56,786 bases of DNA from an uncultured Collinsella sp. (GTDB lineage: Bacteria; Actinomycetota; Coriobacteriia; Coriobacteriales; Coriobacteriaceae). The stretch is from NCBI GenBank assembly GCA_900541675.1, contig UQKU01000010.1, positions 1 through 56,786 on the forward strand, written 5' to 3'. Below, one piece after another: positions 51,933 through 56,786 of this stretch. The position numbers were made by a program, and so were the translations under genes. The first letter of the stretch is position 1. Each line of letters opens with the position of its first letter. The notes beneath the pieces were generated by a model. The model searched no databases, was not told the DNA's origin, and saw only the letters and a program-made list of their open reading frames with translations.

Positions 51933-52742
51933 CTAGCGGGCCTGCTTTACCTTGGCCGCCGCCTCGACAAACGACTTCCACAGGTTAAAGTCGGTCTCGA
52001 GCGTCTTCCACGTATACTCAGGGTGCCATTGCACGCCCAGGCAGAACGGCTGGCCTTCGACTTCGATGCACTCGGGAACGCCGTCGGTTGCCTTGGCGAC
52101 CAAGCGCGTGCTCTTACCCAGACGATCGACGCAGCAGTGATGTGCGGAGTTGGTCTGGATCAGCCTGTGCCCGCCAACCGCGCGCTCCAGCAGCGAGCCC
52201 GGCACGACCTCGACAGGATGCACGGGGTCGTTGAGCACGTGGGTATGGCGCCACTGCGTGCGGCCCTCGCGCGCGCCTAGGCTCGGCATGTCCATGCACA
52301 GGGTGCCGCCGGTGGCGACATTGAGCAGCTGCGTGCCTCGGCAGGTGGTAAAGAGCGGCTTCTTGGCGCGAAGTACCTCGTTAACCAGCTTAAACTCAAA
52401 ACGGTCGCGAATCTCGCAGCACAGCGTGGGGTCGTAAGGACGCTCGTCGCCCCAGCGTTTGGGGTTGACGTCCGGGCCGCCGGGAATGGCGATGCCGTCA
52501 GCGATTTCCACGTAATGACGGATAACGTCGACGTCTTCGGTAATGGACATCTGCAGCGGCAGACCGCCGGCGGCAAGAATGGCGTCGACAAAGACACTTG
52601 CAATCTCCTCGTTGGGGGAGAGCGTCTCGCTCAAATAGGGCTTCGCTTCTTCCCAGCGTGGTGCTACCAGGATAAGCGGGCGGTCGGCGGGGTCGACGTC
52701 GACATGCGGGGTGTAGGACGATGAGGTGCGGGTTCCGATCAT
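51933..52742 (-). CDS. Gamma-glutamyl-type class I glutamine amidotransferase (peptidase C26)
   Basis: 269 residues. Nucleophile in FTTCRGTQLLNV (Cys about 141), catalytic His and Glu in GVQWHPEYT (about 242-250), and DGIAIPGGPDVNPKRWGDE typical of PuuD/YvdE-like gamma-glutamyl hydrolases. It may release glutamate from gamma-glutamyl compounds; the next genes on the same strand, a polar amino-acid ABC transporter, fit glutamate/GABA metabolism. Confidence 0.9.
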   Translation of the reverse strand: MIGTRTSSSYTPHVDVDPADRPLILVAPRWEEAKPYLSETLSPNEEIASVFVDAILAAGGLPLQMSITEDVDVIRHYVEIADGIAIPGGPDVNPKRWGDERPYDPTLCCEIRDRFEFKLVNEVLRAKKPLFTTCRGTQLLNVATGGTLCMDMPSLGAREGRTQWRHTHVLNDPVHPVEVVPGSLLERAVGGHRLIQTNSAHHCCVDRLGKSTRLVAKATDGVPECIEVEGQPFCLGVQWHPEYTWKTLETDFNLWKSFVEAAAKVKQAR

Positions 52743-52830
52743 GGTTGCGGCTTTCGAATCCGGGTGGACATGGCACAGGGGTGACGCGGGGCAAACGTTA
52801 CTGATGAATTTGCCCCGCGTGGCAATTGGG

Positions 52831-53595
52831 TTAGTGACCCTTGATGGAGTTGAGGAAGTCCTGGGCGCGCTTGGTTTGGGGGCGGTCGAAGAACTCGTCA
52901 GGCGTGCCGGTTTCCACGATCTGGCCGTCGGCCATAAAGACGACGCGGTCGGCCACGCGGCGGGCGAAGTTCATCTCGTGCGTGATGACGATCATCGTCA
53001 TGCCCTGCTGGGCCAGACGGACCATGACCTCGAGCACCTCGTTGATCATTTCGGGATCGAGGGCGCTCGTGGGCTCGTCGAAGAGCATGGCCTTGGGCTG
53101 CATGGCAAGCGAGCGAGCGATGGCTACGCGCTGCTGCTGGCCGCCTGAGAGCTGTGCGGGTACCTTATCGGCCTGTTCGGCCACGCCCACGCGGCCCAGC
53201 AGGTCCATGGCGCGCTCACGAGCCTCCTCCTTGGACACGCCCAGCACATCGACCGGCCCCAGCATGACGTTCTGCAGCACCGTCATATGTGCAAACAGGT
53301 TGAACTGTTGAAATACCATGCCCAGCTCGGCGCGCATGCGGGCAAGGTCTTTGCCTTCCTGCGGAAGCGGCTGACCTTCGATGAGGATCTCGCCCGAGTC
53401 GATGGTTTCCAGGCGGTTGATGGTGCGGCACATGGTCGACTTGCCCGAGCCCGAGGGACCGATCACAACGACGACCTCGCCGCGGTCGACCGAGAGATTG
53501 ATGTCGTTGAGGACGTGCAGATCGCCATAGTGCTTATCGACGTGCTTGAGCTCGATCAGCGGCTGATTGCCGGTAGAAGAGGTACTCTGTGCCAT
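52831..53595 (-). CDS. Polar amino-acid ABC transporter ATPase (GlnQ type)
   Basis: 254 residues: Walker A GPSGSGKST (about 46-54), VFQQFNLFAHMTVLQN, signature LSGGQQQRVAIARSL, Walker B MLFDEPTSALDPE, ITHEMNFAR. Family hallmark of glutamine/glutamate uptake systems. Last gene of the operon binding protein - permease - permease - ATPase. Confidence 0.95.
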   Translation of the reverse strand: MAQSTSSTGNQPLIELKHVDKHYGDLHVLNDINLSVDRGEVVVVIGPSGSGKSTMCRTINRLETIDSGEILIEGQPLPQEGKDLARMRAELGMVFQQFNLFAHMTVLQNVMLGPVDVLGVSKEEARERAMDLLGRVGVAEQADKVPAQLSGGQQQRVAIARSLAMQPKAMLFDEPTSALDPEMINEVLEVMVRLAQQGMTMIVITHEMNFARRVADRVVFMADGQIVETGTPDEFFDRPQTKRAQDFLNSIKGH

Positions 53596-53631
53596 GGTGC
53601 TCGGCTCCTTATGACTCGAAATGGTAAAGCG

Positions 53632-54465
53632 TTAGCGGATGATGGTCGCGCCGGTCTTGTGCGAAACGTAGACAGCGGCCTTGTTAATTGCGACGTTGAT
53701 GAGGATGTAGATGACCGCGATTACCAGGTAGACCGACACGAGGGCGTCGTAGTTGGTAATGAGCACACGGGCATTTTGCATGAGGTCGGGGTAGCTCACC
53801 ACGTAGGCGACGGTGGTGTCTTTGACTACGACCACGAGCTGCGAAATCAACGACGGAATGATAAATCGAATAGCCTGCGGCAATACGATTTTAAAGGTGA
53901 TTTTAGCCTTGGAGAGACCGAGCGCCTGGGCCGCCTCGACCTGGCCACGCGGCACGGCGTTGACGCCGGCACGGAAGATCTCGGCAAGTACGCCAGCTGC
54001 AGCGAGCGCGACGGGAAGCGTGAGCATCCAAAACGACGGCAGCGCGATCTTGTACTGGGGCAGCACCAAAAAGAAGAAGTAGATGAACAACAGGCTCGGT
54101 ACGCCGCGGAAGAAATCGGTGAGCACGCGGCAGACCAGCTGCAGCGGCTTAATGTCGCTGGTACGGCCGAGCATAAGGGCTAAGCCCAGCACCAGCGCGA
54201 TGGCGCCAGCGGTGAGTGCGACTTTAACGGTGCCCTCAAAGCCGGCAAGCAGGAACTTCCAGGTGGTGAGGTGCGTAAAGAAAAACCAATAGTGAACCGA
54301 AAGCTGGCCGGTCACATAAAAGCGCTGCAACACGAGGGCGACGAGCACGGCGACGGCAACAAGCGAGATGGCGGTGCCGATGCGAATCTTGGCGCGCATC
54401 TTGGGGCCGGGAGCCTCGTAGAGCGCATCGCGCATGGTGAGCGCGGAGGTGGAGTGCTTGCTCAT
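53632..54465 (-). CDS. Amino-acid ABC transporter permease (second)
   Basis: 277 residues with the HisM/GlnP-type core: five or six helices, and the coupling-loop signature EIFRAGVNAVPRGQVEAAQALGLS in overlapping blocks (about 156-180). A longer N-terminus has an extra helix (about 29-50). It overlaps the first permease gene by four bases (ATGA), so the two form a heterodimeric channel. Confidence 0.93.
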   Translation of the reverse strand: MSKHSTSALTMRDALYEAPGPKMRAKIRIGTAISLVAVAVLVALVLQRFYVTGQLSVHYWFFFTHLTTWKFLLAGFEGTVKVALTAGAIALVLGLALMLGRTSDIKPLQLVCRVLTDFFRGVPSLLFIYFFFLVLPQYKIALPSFWMLTLPVALAAAGVLAEIFRAGVNAVPRGQVEAAQALGLSKAKITFKIVLPQAIRFIIPSLISQLVVVVKDTTVAYVVSYPDLMQNARVLITNYDALVSVYLVIAVIYILINVAINKAAVYVSHKTGATIIR

Positions 54466-55121
54466 CGGAGGATCCTCACCTTCTTATCGATGTAGTTGCC
54501 AATGTGGCTCACCACAAAGGCCGTGCCCAGGTAGCCGAGCGCCGAGATAAAGAACGCGGCGACGCCGCCGAGCGAGCGCGTGTTGATGTAGCTCACCACG
54601 CCGGTGAGCTCCTGCGGTTGCAACGGCACCTGACTGCCGAGCGCGGTGGTGAGCATGACGGCGATAAAGAGGTTGGTCATGGGCAACACGCTCGAGCGCA
54701 GCGCCTGCGGAATCACGATCTTGGCGAGGATACGGCTGAAGCTCATGCCGAGCGAACGTGCGGCTTCGACCTGACCGACGCCGACGGTGTTGATGCCGCT
54801 CATAAAGTTCTCGGAGCCAAAGGCCGAGCCCAAAAGAACCGTGGCGACGATAACGCAGGTGCGGTAGGGTAGGACGACCTTGAGCGGCGGCAGCGCATAG
54901 ACGACGATGATGAGCAGTGCGATGCCGGGGATGTTACGGAAGACCTGGACATACAGGTCGCCAAAGACGCGCAGCGGCTTGAGCGGCGACACGCGCATCA
55001 CGGTGACGGCGACGGCCAGCACCATGGCGATGGCAAACGACTCAAGCGTCATGCCCCAGGTTGCTAGCAGCGCGTCGATATAGTTCTGGCCATAGAGCGA
55101 CCAGAGCTCGGAGAGACTCAT
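54462..55121 (-). CDS. Amino-acid ABC transporter permease (first)
   Basis: 219 residues, HisM/GluC-like, with SENFMSGINTVGVGQVEAARSLGMS in blocks as coupling loop (about 102-126) and about five membrane helices. GGGAGGT lies upstream of the ATG. It partners the overlapping downstream permease. Confidence 0.93.
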   Translation of the reverse strand: MSLSELWSLYGQNYIDALLATWGMTLESFAIAMVLAVAVTVMRVSPLKPLRVFGDLYVQVFRNIPGIALLIIVVYALPPLKVVLPYRTCVIVATVLLGSAFGSENFMSGINTVGVGQVEAARSLGMSFSRILAKIVIPQALRSSVLPMTNLFIAVMLTTALGSQVPLQPQELTGVVSYINTRSLGGVAAFFISALGYLGTAFVVSHIGNYIDKKVRILR

Positions 55122-55145
55122 GCGGACCTCCCGCCGATAAGGAAA

Positions 55146-55171
55146 GGGGCTCCCGTGTGTACGGAAGCCCC
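55146..55171 (-). terminator. Partial terminator within the amino-acid transporter operon
   Basis: GGGGCT/AGCCCC extended by CCGT/ACGG; TTTCC follows on the minus strand. Placed between binding-protein and permease genes, it would give an excess of binding protein, as is common in such operons. Confidence 0.6.
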
Positions 55172-55259
55172 GACAACTCAGTGAGGAAACAGTTTACCGC
55201 AATAAAGCGCATCATGCGTTTCCGTATGGTTTCGCAGCGGCCGTTACCAGGCTCGCTGC

Positions 55260-56255
55260 CTAGGCGCCGATCTCGGGCAGCTCGGGAACATTGGTGTCGC
55301 CCGTACGGTCGCCGATGCAGATCTGCCACAGCTCGGTCCAGGTGCCGTCGTCCTCGATCTTCTTAAGGAAGTCGTTAACGAAGGCGACGCCGTCGGAATC
55401 GAGCGGCAGACCGATGCCATAGGGCTCCTTGCTGCCGAAGGGCTTGCCGGCAATCTTGTACTTGCCGGGCTCGCGGACCAGGGCGCTCTGCTGCATGTTG
55501 TTGTCGATGACGTAGGCGTCAACACGACCCTGCTGGAGTGCCTGGCGGGCCTCCTCGTCGGTCTTGAACTCCTGCTGGCTGGCCTTGGGGGCGAACTCCT
55601 CCAGGATGGCAGGGCCGTTGGAGCCGGACTGGACGGCGACGTTCTTGTCGGCCAGGTCGTCGACGCTCTTGATGTCGTCGTTATCGGCGAGCACCAGGAT
55701 GGCCTGCTGGGTGTAGTAGTAGGGGCCGGCGAAGGAGACGAGCTTCTTGCGCTCGTCGGTAATGGTGTAGGTGGCAAAGACAGCGTCGACCTGGCCGTTC
55801 TGCAGGACAGACTCGCGCGTGTCCGAGGTCACCTGGGTGATCTCGACCTTGTTCTCGCCCAGAATGTAGTTGGACAGGAGCTGTGCGATACCGGCGTCGA
55901 AGCCGCGGGTCTGACCGTCTTTCTCGTTGAGGAGGGAGAAGAGCGTGGAGGTCTGAACGCCACCGATCTTAAAGACGCCGGCGTCCTTAACGGCCGTGGC
56001 CCAGGTGCTGGCGGCGATGGCGTCGTCATCGGCCTTGGGGCCGTTGTCGACGAGCTTGTCGAATGCCTTGGCGTCGAGCGTGGCGGAAACTTCGGTATCC
56101 TTGGAGCTCTTGGAGGAGCCGGCGGCGGAACCCTTGTCGGCCTCGGCGCTGGTGTCGGAGCAGCCGGCAAGACCAAGGCCGGCGACGGTTGCGAAGGTGG
56201 CGGCAACGAAGCCGCGGCGGTCGAGAACGACCTGCTGGGAGAGGTTCTTGCTCAT
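55260..56255 (-). CDS. Amino-acid-binding lipoprotein of the ABC transporter
   Basis: 331 residues. The signal region has DRRGFVAATFATVAGLGLAGC: a twin-arginine pair (about 13-14) followed by a lipobox LAGC (Cys about 32), so the protein may be exported folded and lipidated. A Ser/Ala/Lys-rich linker precedes the type II periplasmic-binding fold (about 75-320), with RGFDAGIAQLLS, DAVFATYTITDERKK and VDAYVIDNNM. Likely ligand glutamate, glutamine or a related polar amino acid. AAAGGTG precedes the ATG. Confidence 0.93.
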   Translation of the reverse strand: MSKNLSQQVVLDRRGFVAATFATVAGLGLAGCSDTSAEADKGSAAGSSKSSKDTEVSATLDAKAFDKLVDNGPKADDDAIAASTWATAVKDAGVFKIGGVQTSTLFSLLNEKDGQTRGFDAGIAQLLSNYILGENKVEITQVTSDTRESVLQNGQVDAVFATYTITDERKKLVSFAGPYYYTQQAILVLADNDDIKSVDDLADKNVAVQSGSNGPAILEEFAPKASQQEFKTDEEARQALQQGRVDAYVIDNNMQQSALVREPGKYKIAGKPFGSKEPYGIGLPLDSDGVAFVNDFLKKIEDDGTWTELWQICIGDRTGDTNVPELPEIGA

Positions 56256-56371
56256 GGTAGAACACCTTTCTCAATAAAATCCCTAGCGGTTGAGTAGAGT
56301 TATACCCTATCCGGCTCAAATGGGTCAACACGAAATAACTAAGAAACATACTTGTCTTATGGGTAATTCTA

Positions 56372-56423
56372 CCTACCAAAAAGGGACAGGTTTATTTTGG
56401 TAGGCTTTATCTGGGCAAACGTT
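56372..56423 (+). repeat. GGGACAGG hairpin repeat
   Basis: CCTACCAAAAAGGGACAGG, TTTATTTTGGTAGG and tail CTTTATCTGGGCAAACG. The A-T pair in the stem (CCTAC/GTAGG) replaces the G-C of other copies, a compensatory change. Confidence 0.75.
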
Positions 56424-56472
56424 GATTATTACAGCTAAGAAAGCGTTTTGCGGGCGGCCGGTCTCGTTGTTT

Positions 56473-56693
56473 TGTCTCAATCTGTAACAGGTAGACGAGG
56501 AAATGGGTTCTAGCTGTTACAGATCGAGATTATCTCTTCAGGGGGATTCGAATGTCTCGATCTGTAACATCTGGACGGACAAAAGGTCTCTAGCTGTTAC
56601 AGATTGAGACAAAGGTCTGGGACTAAGATGTCTTATCTAGATCTGTAACATCTGGACGAGGATTTATCCTCTAGATGTTACAGATTGAGATAA
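56473..56693. repeat. Three tandem palindromes with ATCTGTAACA arms
   Basis: Units at about 56473-56532, 56554-56611 and 56633-56693, spaced about 80 bases. Each has TCTCAATCTGTAACA or a close variant on the left and TGTTACAGATTGAGA on the right, with a second inner stem (for example ACGAGGAT/ATCCTCT). No gene in this 531-base right-end region. Confidence 0.8.
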
Positions 56694-56786
56694 TCGCGCC
56701 GCGAAAATAAAAAGGCTCTGTTAGACCAAGGTTGACATAAAAACGATGTCACCGCGAGGCGGTACCCTTCAATTAACGTCGAAGGA
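56694..56786 (+). other. Probable leader of a gene starting beyond the window
   Basis: TTGACA (56732-56737), a small hairpin ACCGC-GAG-GCGGT and a ribosome-binding-like GAAGGA at the very end suggest a plus-strand gene beginning just outside. No coding sequence is visible inside. Confidence 0.25.

Overview
The window looks like a chromosomal segment of a gut Coriobacteriia (Actinomycetota), most likely Collinsella or a close relative. This is inferred from the GC-rich, anaerobic, saccharolytic gene set (pyruvate formate-lyase, sucrose/fructan PTS, amino-acid ABC uptake, bile-acid-hydrolase-like amidase) and the actinobacterial style of many proteins; no rRNA or tRNA gene is present to prove it.

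Layout: an IS110-family element sits beside a REP-like palindrome (1-1660), followed by a MITE-like inverted repeat. Next come a MarR-controlled heterodimeric ABC exporter (2126-6794, minus) and a pyruvate formate-lyase whose glycyl-radical domain is a separate gene (7345-9733). A LacI-controlled sucrose/fructan operon follows (10035-15652), whose PTS gene carries a frameshift. After it lie a degV gene with an in-frame amber codon, the PFL-activating enzyme pflA, a beta-lactamase-like serine hydrolase, mtnN and yihA. The threonine/aspartate block (thrB, thrC, lysC, asd) and ogt come next. A compact type II-C CRISPR-Cas locus fills 27.6-34.1 kb. Then come a MacB/FtsX-type transporter, an XRE membrane regulator, pfkA, an Ntn-hydrolase, an M18 aminopeptidase, a RelB/PIN toxin-antitoxin pair, a 2-hydroxyacid dehydrogenase, map with a SEC-C zinc motif, a radical-SAM protein, an alpha/beta hydrolase, a GGDEF-REC-HD-GYP protein with an HPt partner, a class I glutamine amidotransferase and a polar amino-acid ABC transporter.

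The CRISPR locus has the order cas9 - array - tracrRNA - cas1 - cas2. The 20-spacer array and the tracrRNA sit between the effector and the adaptation genes. A readable anti-repeat, a following hairpin and a terminator define the tracrRNA on the opposite strand. The degenerate repeats lie at the cas9 end.

The least expected layer is between genes. Several families of palindromes recur: (i) a 67-bp palindrome in four copies of identical length; (ii) hairpins with a GGGACAGG loop in five copies; (iii) a 130-190 nt nested hairpin placed directly 3' of four different genes, always in the sense orientation, with two conserved internal-loop boxes and covarying stems, in three cases taking in the gene's stop codon; (iv) three tandem hairpins at the right edge; (v) a tandem stem-loop pair with identical loops and mutually exclusive stems; (vi) three MITE-like elements with 25-45 bp inverted ends. 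Family (iii) is the best candidate in this window for an undescribed structured 3'-UTR element. The split pyruvate formate-lyase is the most striking protein-level feature.
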